Shown here: positions 45,566-58,300 of the stretch, one piece after another
Layout: every line of letters starts with the position of its first letter
Position numbering within the stretch: the stretch's first letter is position 1
Source: Channa striata
Lineage: Eukaryota; Chordata; Actinopteri; Anabantiformes; Channidae
Direction of reading: 5' to 3'
NCBI GenBank assembly: GCA_033026295.1
Contig: CM065169.1
Span: 8,538,462 to 8,602,461, forward strand
Length of the DNA: 64,000 nucleotides
Position numbers and translations under genes: made by a program
The notes under the pieces: model-generated
The model's input: only the letters and a program-made list of their open reading frames with translations
Told to the model about the DNA's origin: nothing
Databases searched by the model: none

Positions 45566-47618
45566 GTCAAAAGATCTAGTCTGGTTGGGTATTGTGGAAT
45601 CATCTTGGCATTGCTGTTAAGCTGCACAGAACAAGCTCAGGTAAAAATCAAACCTGTGTAGATCTACTTATATTATTTACTAATATCTATCTTTAAATTC
45701 AGTACTCACGTTAGAATTGTTTCTGTGTTATTGGTAGAAAAAGCAAAAAGATGTTTCTCCTCAAGGTATTGAGCATTTCCTAGCTCCTTACAGTATACTT
45801 ACTATTTTTGACATTTATGTATATTCATTCTGAATACTGATCATGGATTTTTTTCTTCTCTTGTAATGTAAACCTCAGGAACAGACTGCTCACAGATTAA
45901 GGCTCTCCAACAAAATGCTCCTAGTGGGGTTTATCTAGTCCAGCCTCCTGGAGTAAAGTCGCCCTTCAAGGTATCAAAAGTGGAATGACATTGATTTTTT
46001 AGAGATCACTGACTGAAAAAGCCAACAATTAGCTTAATTGTCATTATCAATGAATCCATATTTTTGATGGACTACCTGTTCAGGTGTACTGTGAGATGCG
46101 GGCAGATGGAGGCTGGACAGTGTTTCAGAAGCGCAGTGATGGACGCGTTTCTTTTGACAGAAAATGGGCGGCATATAAAAATGGTTTTGGAAGTCTGACA
46201 CGTGAGTAAAGCACTACAGTCAACTGCAGTGTTTGTGCGTCATGATTGGGCCTGATGAACATTGTGACACTCATACACACACACACACAGTCACATCTTG
46301 TGAGGTTGAACTTTCACCTGAGGTTTGGTCGGCTTGGCGACTGCATGTAACTAAAATCTGTGTATACTGCTCTGATGAATACTGGTATTGTATGGGGATT
46401 CTATTTTTGTCTTGTTCCAATTTTCTCAGATGACCACTGGCTCGGTCTGAAGAGGGTTTTCTCTCTGACCAAGGACAAGACCAAGACGTGGATCATGAGG
46501 GTTGACCTGTGGGACCACAACGATGGCACTGCATTCGCTGAGTACAAAAATTTCAGACTGGGCAATGAGAAAACAGCTTTCAAACTGCACGTTGGGAAAT
46601 ACACAGGCAATGCAGGTACTGCAGACTTACAGCTTTTTTGGTTACATACAAACATTTTGGCTTTTTTTCATTACTTAAATACTATCAATTGTGCTTTATT
46701 ATTTAAATACATTACATTGCTCATTGTTGGAATGTCAGTTCATGATTATTCAAATAAGTTTCAACCTTCAACACCTATTATTGCAAATTTAAGACAAAAA
46801 ATCTACTTTTTGCTGCACAACTTGTTTATTGTATTTACATCTTTAAAGGAGGCCCACAGTACTGTACATGCTGGTATCAAAAACAAAAGTTCACAAATAT
46901 AGAGACAAAAGGCTGGACCGACAAGTCGACTCTGCCAGCTTGAACTGTCATGGCTCTGTTTTCTCTAAACCAACAGCTCCCTCTTCCTGTTTTATTGCGT
47001 AAAGCAGTTCTTAGGTGGAGGGGCAATAATCTGCTTGTTTACTCCTGTGGCACAAGTGACATGATATTTTAAAAGTTTGGGTGATTAATGTTCGTTTGTG
47101 TCTGCAAATGTATGCCCAGAATACAGTTGCTGTGTAAATGACATCATTAGTGAGCACTTCAACATGTAATAGTAGGTACAATACAAATTTTACAAACTTG
47201 AAAAACTTCAGTGTGCCATTATCTGGCCAATTTTCAGCAACTGTTACATTTAAATTTTAAATCTTAATCTAAAGTCTAAGCCCCATATATCCCTAAGCTG
47301 TTTTATGCCTCTGTTCAAAGGTGACGCCATCCGTGGTGCCTATTCGGGCATTGACCAGAATGGCTACGGCTTCAGCACCTCTGACCGTGACAATGACGGC
47401 TGTTCCCCGTGCATCTTTGGAGACATTGCTGAAAACCACTGCTCCATTTCAGAGCAAGGTGGTTGGTGGTACAGTCGCTGTGGCTCTGCCAGTCTAAACG
47501 GTAAATGGCATCCCAGTGGTGACACATGGGTTGGGCATCAGGAATTTACTGGCACACATGGAAAACCACTAAACTTTACTCAGCCAAGGCAGCTAGAATG
47601 ATGATTAAGTCTCTGTGA
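45566..47618 (+). CDS. secreted fibrinogen C-terminal domain protein (FGL/ANGPTL5-like), frame-broken
   Basis: Exons: 45566-45640, 45738-45765, 45879-45970, 46084-46201, 46430-46615 and 47321-47601 (or 47618). The first is hydrophobic (GIILALLLSCTEQAQ), a signal peptide with predicted cleavage after it, but no ATG is in frame, so a start exon is missing. The fibrinogen-related domain starts GTDCSQIKALQ and has PSGVYLVQP, YCEMRADGGWTVFQKR, DRKWAAYKNGFGSL, HWLGLKRV and a calcium-site-like SDRDNDGCSP, then GGWWYSRCGSASLNGKW. In the last exon the frame ends at 47601 with a non-family tail. One base later in frame, GWASGIYWHTWK and YSAKAARMMIKSL give the canonical domain end, stopping at 47616-47618. 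A single-base loss near 47521-47526 (GACACATGG) explains it. Likely a secreted lectin-like or growth-factor-like protein, now truncated or misassembled. Confidence 0.75.
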
Positions 47619-50580
47619 GAAGAAACTGTCTACTTTTAATTGATTCTGGGATATTGTTTAATCTTTCTAGAGATATGTGTGTAAACTCTTTAGAAAAATA
47701 ACAGAAGGTGGACATGTGAAATGGGAATTTAGCCACAAATCCTGTGGATATGTTGTCTGGGCCTGTGGTGTAAGAGGTCTTTAATGTGGGATTTGATGAG
47801 GGACAGTAGTTTATCATTACAAGCCTACAAAAGCCATGCACCTCATGCTGTATGCTCAATGAAACTTGCTTTGCTGAGGATTTTGACTAATGTAACAATA
47901 TTCACATATACAGCATTGCACTTTTTCAGTACCAGTCATAACTATTGCCAGAATAAACCTATTCATTAGTTGTTGTTTTTTTTTGTTGAATGTGTTCTTA
48001 TTTTTTTCACATCATATTATTTAAAAAAAACAGGTTCGACAATAATTACATCTTACTGTTAGCATTTATAGTTTTCATATGAATATTCAAAACCACAAAA
48101 TAAATACAATAAAATTTGGAGACAAGTGGTGATAAGTGGTCCTACATGGTCCTTGTTCAAATAAAATATTTACACTATCAGTGACTTATCATTAAATACT
48201 GTATCTGATGGTCACTCAGAATTACAATATGAAAAAATTAAGAAAATTTAGTGGTCTGTTAATACAAGACAATAATGGATGAGAATCTGCTCTTTACAAT
48301 ATGGATCCCTAAATTCTTTCAACAAAGGAATGAAAGACAAATTACCTGATATTGATGATTGAATATTTAATGATCTAATAACTACTGGGATAAATACTGG
48401 TGATAATATACAGATCAAGGAATAAACAATATGGGAATTGATATTAGTTTTTAAGATAGGACATGTAACACAAAGTTGAGCGGATGGTGAAAGAAAACAG
48501 GATAAATCCTAGGACTAAAAATACTAATAAAATGTTAAAATCACATACTGAATTTAAATTTAGGGTTGAATATAGCAAATAAACCTGACCAAGGTCAGAC
48601 TAAATAATAATAATTGATAATTTCTTATCCCTTAGTAGTCAAAATCATGTGTAATCAAGAAATTAACAACACAAAAAAAGCGTGCATTATGCAATGTGAT
48701 ATAAAATCTAATAGTAAGAATATATTTGAAAACATTATAAGCTCCAAACTGGGACAAAGGTCAGGTTAGTCACGGCTACAATGAGCATTAGAGACTTTAG
48801 GTGGCACTGTGGTTCCATCGTACATTTGCCAATTTTAACAATAAAACAATAGCTTTACAAATTTCAGGATCCGATTTTAACCAGACTTGGATCAAACATC
48901 ATAAAGTCACTTACAGAAACATATTCTTGAAGTTTCATGAAGCTTATGACATTAGTTCCTACATATATTGGACTTGTTGCAAACTAAAGTCAGTCTCTTT
49001 CCATGGTAAAGGTTCATGGTTTTATGAATGTGTCTGTTTCGCATCACGGTAGGGGCGTATAAGGGGGAGAGTCATCCCGTCAGAGTGTCTAGGGATCATC
49101 CTGAGTTGGAACTTGATATGGAACCATGGCGCAGTCCTTTTGTAGGAGAGTGTTTATAATTTACACGTACAAAAGTCACAGGGTTAGTGCCAAAGTGCAT
49201 TTACATGCCACAGGAAAACAGTCCTTGTTCATCTTAATGAGAAAGGAGGGGGTCCACAGTCTTCTCTCAGGTGGACAGGTTAAAGGTCAGTTTGTTGCAG
49301 GAGTCTGTCTCAGCAGCCCTGTGCATACACCACACACATACACCACACACATACAAATACATATACATATTGGTTGGATGCAGTAACATATAAAGGTAAA
49401 ACTAATAAACTTTGTTTGCAGTTTCTGAAACACATTTCAGTTGCTCTTTTTTTCCATGATGAACTTGCAGAGCAACAGAATAGTTTAGTTTAATTTCCTT
49501 TAAGCCTGTAAATTATGCAGAGGATAAAGGGTCTGAATCATGAGAAACTAAAATAGGGGATATTATCACAGGTACACTACTTTAATTAAGAATGAACTAC
49601 AAACATGCAATTAATCTTATCTCTGCCCCGTGTCTGATGGCTTACACTTTTCATTACATTACCCCATCACATCAATTTACCCCCAAAAAACAAGGCAGCC
49701 TTAGAGGTAAAGCATCAGAGCCTAACACTAAAGCTGACGTACTGTTTAATTACGAGGCAGCACCCTGGACTTTGCTCATCTGAGTCTGGCCTGTAAATGT
49801 AGAACACTATACAGCATCTCTGCACCAGCTGAATTATTAGCTGACAGATTTGGGCTGTTTCCCCTGAGCCAAAGGGCCTTCCTCAGCTGAAGTGTTTTCT
49901 TTCTAAAAGGTACTTGGAGTATTCAGGAGTGCTGCCACAGTCAGTAATGTCGGTGTAGTAAACTCAGACCACAACCCCACAAAAGATAGAAGCTGTACGT
50001 CGTATAGTTTCAGAACAAATATGATGGGTTTCTTCGCTTCTTTTGGGACTTTTACAGGAACAGCACTGGAAGTGCAACTTTTTCTGGAATAAGAACTTAC
50101 AGTAGTTTTATGTGTGACTAGTAAACCAGTCTCAATCCTTCCATTTATAAGCAGAAGACTTGAGAATGTTGTGTATACATAAGTATAAAAATGAGCTCCA
50201 AGTAGCCATGATTAAATCTACTACGGATTGTTTGTGAAAATGACTCAAGTTGATTCATTATTGAATGGTTCAGCTCAGCTAAACGACTATGTTTGCACAG
50301 TTTAAATCGTGTATTCTTCACAGAAAACATCTACTGTAGCTGTCATTTTGTTGACATTGCAAGAGATAGTATATCCACCATTTTGGTTTTGTGGGTCATG
50401 TGAGAGGGTTTAACCTTGGTTTGACCTTAAAAACACAGACACTAAACTCACATTTAGAGAACAGGCCAGGGACCTTGGAGTCAAACTAGGATTGAGAAAC
50501 TGGATTTCTGTAATGCTGTTTTTTCCAGAAAGCTGCAGATCAGCTGCAGCTTGCAAACATGTAAAGTTCTTCCTGGATTC
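47619..50580. other. gene-poor AT-rich region
   Basis: No coding exon was recognised on either strand in about 3 kb. AATAAA at 47952-47957 may end the fibrinogen-domain transcript. CA-rich microsatellite sequence lies at 49325-49370. Confidence 0.5.
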
Positions 50581-50594
50581 CAGTCCAACAGAGA

Positions 50595-50765
50595 AAATCA
50601 ACAGATTTCAGCTTGTCCCTTCAGGGGTCAGCACAGCGGAGGGATCCGCTTATGATTTGCCCTTCCTGCCGCAGCCCTCCCATTTTTAGGCTTGGGACCA
50701 TTTTGGTGGGGGACCAGCAACAAACCCACTTTCTTTCCCAACCCTATGCTCTTCCAACTGAGGTA
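50595..50765 (+). repeat. dispersed teleost repeat (CCCTTCAGGGGTC family)
   Basis: Carries CAGCTTGTCCCTTCAGGGGT, AGCACAGCGGAGGGATCCGC, CCTTCCTGCCGCAGCCCTCC and GGCTTGGGACC in order. This is a hallmark of a common fish interspersed repeat. No coding capacity. Confidence 0.7.
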
Positions 50766-50804
50766 CGGACTGTTCACTGACAATCGGACCAGAAAGGGTC
50801 AGTC

Positions 50805-51240
50805 ATTTTAATTCTTTGGTCCTGGTCTGTGGAATAAAGAGCCAGACGACCTGAGAGCATCACTACTCTTTTCATCTGTGACTGTGTGTGTGTTTCAGCT
50901 GATGTGGTTTCACTTCTTTTGTATAATTATTTATTATATTCTACTGTAACCACACAACTTTGCACTGCATGCCCTGGAAAAAGGATCTATTGAAGCTAGT
51001 ATTGTAGTTTTTTCCTTTTTGTTTTCAGGGCTGCCACATACCAAAATGGAGCAGGATGCTGCAGCATGAATATTAATCTAAACCTGATTTTCAGCCATAT
51101 TACACCAATATTAGCTTCCTTTGATTGGCTCCCTGTTTATCTCAGATCAGACTCGAAGGTGCTTCTGATGACATACACAATCTTAAATTAAAGTTCTGCT
51201 CCGCGTTTGTCTAATCTCCTTAAACCTTATTTACATCCAG
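50805..51240 (+). mobile_element. shuffled LINE reverse-transcriptase fragments
   Basis: At 50817-50865 the frame FGPGLWNKEPDDLRASLL resembles the extreme C-terminus of a fish non-LTR retrotransposon polyprotein. At 51090-51190 ITPILASFDWLPVYLRSD and KVLLMTY resemble the part that normally lies just upstream of it. The order is therefore reversed relative to an intact element, so two insertions or a rearrangement occurred. Stops and gaps show both are dead. Confidence 0.6.
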
Positions 51241-51247
51241 GCTGTGC

Positions 51248-51294
51248 CTCTCCTCCTCCTCCTCCTCCTCCTCCTCCTCTCTCTCTCTCTCTCC
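51248..51294 (+). repeat. (CTC)n-(CT)n microsatellite
   Basis: About ten CTC units followed by about eight CT units. Confidence 0.95.
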
Positions 51295-51759
51295 CTGTTC
51301 TTCTTCCAGGTCTTCATGATGAAGAGGATGCTGTGTGGCTCAAAATTCAAGATTCACACAACTTTATTTAATCCAAGAGGGAAAAAGACTTTGCCTGGTT
51401 ACAGCTGACTTTTCTGCCTCTGTGCAAAAACAATCCAGTGAATTTCATACTCTCTGTGGTTCTCAACACACACACTGGTTTACACCTTCACTGTGACACA
51501 CAGGAACTTGACTCTGCGACCTCGCTGCCTGCGTGAGGCGGCCACGCCTGCAGTCGTGCGTAAAGACTGCAACACCGACCACGACGGGCGCTGGGAGGAC
51601 GGCACGATGAAGCAGACGCACAGCTCGGAGCAGATTTGAATAAGTGTGCGGTTGGAGTGTGCGGTGGGTGGAGTTTGGGATGCTGTCGGTCGTGGAGAAG
51701 TTGTTGCCTTCGCATCCCGCACCATGCGTAATAAAGCGTGACCGCCGCCGGTGAGGAGG

Positions 51760-52275
51760 ATGCTGGAGCATGAGGCAGGAGCAGACATGCGACTGGTGCG
51801 TCAGATAAACACAGGCATGAAGATCCAAGCCGGGGGCGAGCACATAGGCTCGGGCAAGGTCGGAGACAGCCAGGAAAACCAGGTGATCCGTTTGCAGTGT
51901 CAGGACGAGGTGGTGCGGGTTTGTCCGGGAAGTCCGCGCAGTCCTCGACGCGCCATCGCGACGCGCCTCTCGTCCGGATCCGCAGGTAAATGCAGCCTGA
52001 TGCAGCAGCACATGGGACCGTGAGGATGCTGATGGTGGGGATGTGTGTGACTGACACAGCAGCCGGTGAGGGTGTGGTGCTCCAGTGTTTCTCTGCCTGT
52101 AGGACAATCACATCACTTACCAGGAGTTTAGAATGAAGGGTTGGACATGTGAGGGGAAATGCTCCATCTTTATTGTATTAGTGATATTCATAAATTATAC
52201 CCTTAGGCTTGCATGATAACCCCTGACATTTAACCTTGAAACATCTACAGTTCATGTTCAGGACACACACACACA

Positions 52276-52314
<39 letters not shown>

Positions 52315-55300
52315 CAGCATTCTGTAAATTACAACTTCCTGTGAAGTTGTTTCAGTCACTTGTTTCACTGCAGGATGCTGCTGGTTTGACGTAGAGGGAA
52401 CCCGTGGACTTCACTGTGAATGAAATGATTTCACACTGTACACAAAGCTTGAATACTGTTTAACATAATTTAAAGTGTCATCAGATGATAAATTATAGCT
52501 GTCGTTGGAAGCTGCTCGGGGCTGATACGGTTTGTGCTTTGCTAATAAATGATACCTGCGGCTTTATCTCCAAACAAGTAAGGAAATGCGAGTGCTTGAG
52601 CTGAAAAGGCTCCCAGTGGGTGATGAATGTCCACGCTGCGATGCCTTTGTGCTTCCCTGATGCAGCTGTAGGCGTTAGATTAGAGAATAACCAAATGTGA
52701 GTTTTCTGTAGAAGTTTCCCAAATTGCTAGATGAACGACTAGAAGCATTGAGACAGTTGAATGATTCAAACTCAGCTCTAAATTTTCATCGTAACGTCTC
52801 TTTTACTCATGAGCAGTTGAATTAATTTGGACGGAGACGACGAAAAACAGCAACACAAATATGTTGTGTTGGTTATTTCAGTTGTGTTAAAGCTCCAATC
52901 TTCAATATTTCTGTGTCTAGGTGTAAAATGTGACGACCTACAAACACGTTTTCCTCAAATTAGCATTTTTGCCTCACTTTTACAAAGCGTTTTTGTGTTT
53001 TTAAGTGCATAGTTTTGCTTAAAAGGATTACAGACCTGTTTTGACTCAGTCGTGCTGCTGGTAACATGTTTGTCTACAGTTTTGCTTATAACTTAAGTCC
53101 AGTGCACTATTTATTACATTAAATGTATTTTTAAGCTTGAATATCTTATAAAACCACTAGTTACAATCACAATGTAAAAGCTATTTCAACTGAGAAAAAC
53201 AGATTTGCACTTGTGGTTATAGGCAATAAATTATCAGTAATTTTGTGATGCACAAATTTGTTGAACTGAAATTGACCTGGCCACTATTTTAATACAATCT
53301 TAATCTGACAAAATAATGTTTTTTTTCTTTTTTTATTTGCTAGGACAAACAGCTAATCGGTGCCTTAAAATGAGAACTGACAAAGGTCTGCAGATTAATT
53401 AGAACACAAACAGTTTTTACTTTGCAGGTCCCCCTCAGATTTCAAGAATAGTGAAGTGGTTTTCCTTTCTGCAAATCATCTAAGGTTATGGATTTACTCT
53501 CATAAACAGTGTTCCACCACAGTGGATGGTTTCATTCTGTCTCTTTATAAATTGGTAGACGAAGGCACTAAAGCTGCCAGACCCATGGATTTAAGTCCCT
53601 GAACTCTGCCAAGGTCAAGGGTTTTTCCCTGTGTAGCTTAGTGTGTGGAACAGGGCACTAACCTTGCAGGATTAGGAGTTTCACTCCTGTAACGCTGCAG
53701 GGTCATGGCTTTTCATGGCTCTCGGGAACAGCAATGGGCTCAGAGAGCTTAGTGGACACTTTCGGAATTGTACGATACATGACACTCTGGGACTTGAAAC
53801 TTCATTTGCCACACACATCAAATCCAGTGGATTTAGAAAGGACTAAAATCAGTGACTTTGTTGAATTTTAGGTTGGCTTGAATAAAATTTTAACTTGATG
53901 CCAAACGTCATGTGTGGTCTGTTCTTCTATCTCAGATCGTGAACCCAGCAGCAGCAGCTACAATGTGTCTTCAGGAACCTTCTACAGCTGTGTCAGTCAG
54001 ATCACAATTGGTAACTTGGTAAGAATTAAAAGCTTTGCGTGTTTTGGTTTTATACAGTATGTGCAAAGTATAATTTTGTACATTATACAATTTTCTATAT
54101 GATGCCATTATGTACTTTTTATTTATTTCTTCAAATTTATATTTTTTTGTTAATTTTTGGAAATTATTTCGCAAGCTTTTTTTTAAACAGAGCAGTTTAA
54201 CAACAACCAACGCGGTCAAGACAAGAGAGAGAACAACAAGAGAACCATGGATGTAGAGTTTCAGGGAGACTGGATAGAAGATTATGAACAGTACAATAAT
54301 TTATTTGTGTAACTGTTGTCATAGACAGTGTGATATGCAGATGGAACATGTAGAAAAGACACTTTGTTAATTGCCATTTCAATCAGTGTAATAAAAACAA
54401 CAATTTCTTGTATCTTTTTAGAGGACTGTAGCAAGTTGAGTGACATACTCCACAGGGCAGCTGATATCAGCAGAGAATAATAACGAATTATTCGCTGTGT
54501 TGTGTTTGCTTTTCAGTGGGGGCACGTTAGATGGAACTTTATTACTTTTGCTACACTTCTTACAGTGTTTGTGTTTGTGGGCAGCACGGGACGCGGTAAC
54601 TACCAATGACTGTGGTGCTGTATCACATTGTGACAGCAGGCCAGCAGCTCTGATTTGCTAAGCAGCAAAGGGAATTAAAGATTTCCCCCGACATGTAACT
54701 TTGTCAGAAGTGGTTGAAATCACATACTGTATTGTTGACGATGCTGTAATTTTCCCGTCTGTCACAAAACTGCAACTTCCTGCCTTTTGCAATATTTAGA
54801 CCTTGGCTTTTGACATTTTTTTCCCGGTGAATATTAGAGTTGTGCCTGGTTAGTGGGAGAGGCTGTGAGCTTTGACAGGGAATAGTTTAGGGTTTAGCTC
54901 AGGCTGTGCTGCTGCTGCTGCTGCTGCATGCAGGTGTTCCTCTCTTCTATCTGTGCTAAATAAAAAAAAATAATAATGAAGTGCTGAGGGAGAGCTTTGC
55001 GCCATTGAGACTCTCTTGGTTTTACAAAGGGAAAGATCTATAGCTTCGCACTCATCAAAAAGACTTAGTGGGCTGTCTGTGATTTAAAAGCCTTGGCCTT
55101 TGTTTGAGAGGAAAACACAAGTCAGCATCACTGTAGGTTCTTAAAAGTTATAATCGATTGTGATCTTTCATTGTTCCACCCTTCTTTCTGTGTTGTTTAC
55201 TTTGAGTTTACTGCAGTTGTACAGCCCCGAGGCGCAGGTTCAGCTAAGACAGGCGTAAAGACCAACCGCCTCGCTGATTATTTCCAGGAGTATTCATATA

Positions 55301-58300
55301 AGGACACGCTCAAATTCTCTGTCAGATTCCTGGAAATGATTAAATTGACGTTTGGGGAGTGTGTCTCAGGGTTCTGCTGACTCTGTGGTTCTTCAAATGT
55401 ATCTTTGTCATTCCCCATTCTTCAATTTCTTCTTACTTTTCACTACAACTACACTGTACTCATTTACAGCATTTGCAGTAGGCTGAAATCAGTCAGTATA
55501 CGGTATCATTGCAGATGATCATGTAGAACTGAAGTCTTGTTGTATTTGTGCTTTTCCAAGTAATGCTACATTTCTAGCCAACATGATAAAGTTTTCCTCT
55601 GGATCTTTAAGTGGTATATTTTACACATGTGCTGCATCCACTGTACAGTACATCTGCACATTCAAACACGCTGAGGAGACTTTTCTCCCATTACACCACA
55701 CTTGCATCCATCCAAAGGACTTCCACTGGTCGTCTTCTCCATGATTACTCCAGTCAAACTTGTCATTACATAGTTGGACATGTGGCCCAGATACCTGCAC
55801 CTGCATTCGTTTTCTTACCTCTGACGGTGTCAGGAAGTGGAGGTGCTACATATCTGGGACTCGCTCTCCTCAGAGAGCCACGCGGGCACTTTTTTTCTGA
55901 TGACGGTGACATAGATATTGCTTAGAACACACTATGTTCAAAAAAGGTGGTGCGCACCGCGAGTTTTGGAGGTCGTTCGGATACATGCCAGGTGTAGATT
56001 ACCAGCCCCAGCCCTCCTAGCATTTCAGGTGACTTTCATGGGATGTTCAGGAATGTTGGATCAATGCATCTGTGAAGCAAATATATATAGTCAATTAAAA
56101 GCTCTTTTCAGGTGTTTTATTTTGCACATACTAGGGCCAAGTTATCAGAAATCTTCCAGCCTGGTTAGTTTTTAAAGTTGATTTTCATTAATCAGTAAAC
56201 CTGAATTTTTATTTTAGCTTCTTACTGTGCAGTACGTGTCGCACACAAATACTGTACACGTACAAACTTTGTAGTTGGCTTAAATGAGTATTTCTAGAAA
56301 TGATCTTAATATGATGTTATGTCCCTTTGTACTGACTGTACAGTCTTTTATATTGTTTTACTAACATAAACTTAACCTGTAATAGAAAATGAAAGTTGAC
56401 ATCACACTATGTAAATTGCAGCGCCATATAGTGAGATTTTCCCAGCCTTTCTAGGAAGTTGGACTGTCTTTGGTTTGATTTCCGTCATGGTTGTGGAAAG
56501 CATTGCCACGGTAGGTCACTGCTGCTGTCTCGGTAAGTCAGTAGAAGAGTCGCGTCTTTGTTTGCAAGTATGACTGTAGATTACTGGACCACACAGCCAT
56601 TATACATTTTCGCCGTACTATTACCAAATATTGTCTGTTTTAGAGCAGTTCCATTGTTCTTGTAAAGATTTGTTAAGTATGACAAATTCCTTCCATGAAA
56701 ACTAAAGATATTCTCATTGCTCTAGTTTGATTAGATTGGAGCACAAACATTGTTTTTGGGGAAGCCTAGCCGGACAAATTCAGGCTTTATAGTTTGAAAA
56801 CCCCTTGATTCATTTTGAGGATCCGAGGCTGTAAAACAGCTGAGGTGATAAGTGTAGCTTAGATTTACTTCGTACCTCCCCCTCAAATTTATCCTCCAGC
56901 TGAATGTGCAGCGTGAGAAGTGAACCGGGAGGCTCAGGGGCTGCCAGGCGTTCCTCTACTCTGCTATTGATTGGGCTGTGTTTGTTCATTGCTGATGTAC
57001 CTCCGAAATCTGCTGGGCTTTGTGTTTCACAGGAAACCAGGAGATGGAAGGTATGAGTGTGTTCCTTAGTCCCACTTGTCCCTAGTGTGTTACATAACAG
57101 CGTGTGTGTGGGAAATCAGCAGAAGAAGAAAATCAGTGTTCGGTTCTGTGCGTTCTGATAATTAATATCTAAAAAGGGAACAATGCAAGGAAAATCACCC
57201 AATAACCCTACATCCTGTTAAGGGTGGCAGGAGGTTGGAGTCTATTCCAGCTGTCAGTGGGCAACACCTGGACAGGGCCAAAACCAAGAGACAGACAACC
57301 ATTCAAACATACCAGCAATTTAGAGTCACCAATTAACCTAATATTACTTTTTTCACACTGAGGGAGAAAACAAGAGTACCCGGAAAAAACCACACAAGTA
57401 CACAGAGAACATGCAAACTCCACACAGAGATTGGGATTTGACTGGGGGCAAAGCTAAACACTTCAAAATAAGATGTGTTTATTGTACATTTGTGACTGTA
57501 GAGCGTGTGTGGTGGTTCAATTTGTACAAGTTGTACAAATTGAACCACCACACACGATCTATGATAGATAAAATGTGATAGTTTTGACAAACTTCAGTCT
57601 GAATACGTATTATAACCTAAACTGAACATTGAATTCAGAATCTCCTTCGGCTCTGGTGTCACAGTGGAGGTTTGGATAAGTATATATAATAAGTATAAAT
57701 AATAAAATGTAAACAATTTAGAATGAAGGAGCCTTTGGCAGCCCCTGATTCGCAGGCTACAGTAAAACCTTTTTTTTTAATTCAGTAGAGTACTGCATTT
57801 AATGTAATTATACTTGGACAAATGCTCATTCACTCAGTTTCAAAGCTGAATGAAGTTTACCTCACACAGCATTTTTAAAATGAGTGTAAAACGACAAAAA
57901 TCTCCAGAGAGCAATCATCTAACGCAGCCCCCTTCAAGTTAGTGGGGGCCCCCAGTGTGTACGATCACCACTGGTTGAAGGTTTGTTGTAAAGATTAGAA
58001 ATTTATCATAAGTATCAAGCAGCGGGACATTTCTCACAGTTTCCAGTCACATCTCAATACTTTTTATCACAGATGATCAGTTAATGGGTGATATTTTCAA
58101 GGTCAAGCTTGACTTTGGGCAAACATGAACAAGATATTTTAACAGTGCACGTAGAGAAGATTGTGTAATGTGCCATGACTAAATTACACTGACATGTTTG
58201 TCAGTGAAGATTCTCAGTCATTCACATCATCTTCATGACATGGTGGGAGCTACAAAAACCCTGATTGTACAACCAGGAGACGTTGTTCCGTTCGCCTGCC

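Larger units (their letters stand above)
51986..53935 (+). other. intron 1 of the unrecognised gene
   Basis: No coding exon is seen. Contains the CA/CT microsatellite at 52264-52314 and the tandem tRNA-like repeat at 53558-53725. Confidence 0.5.

Noticed and set aside
46360..46902. 180-residue uninterrupted frame over the fibrinogen exon
   Set aside because: Only 46430-46615 is exon. The rest is read-through of flanking introns.
51463..52111. Two overlapping minus-strand frames of more than 200 residues
   Set aside because: They lie opposite the CpG-rich plus-strand exon and its promoter, overlap each other in different frames, are rich in Pro/Ser/Arg/His as GC-rich antisense frames are, and show no domain or splice logic.
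55611..55925. 104-residue plus-strand frame
   Set aside because: No recognisable domain and no splice signals. Probably chance in an intron.
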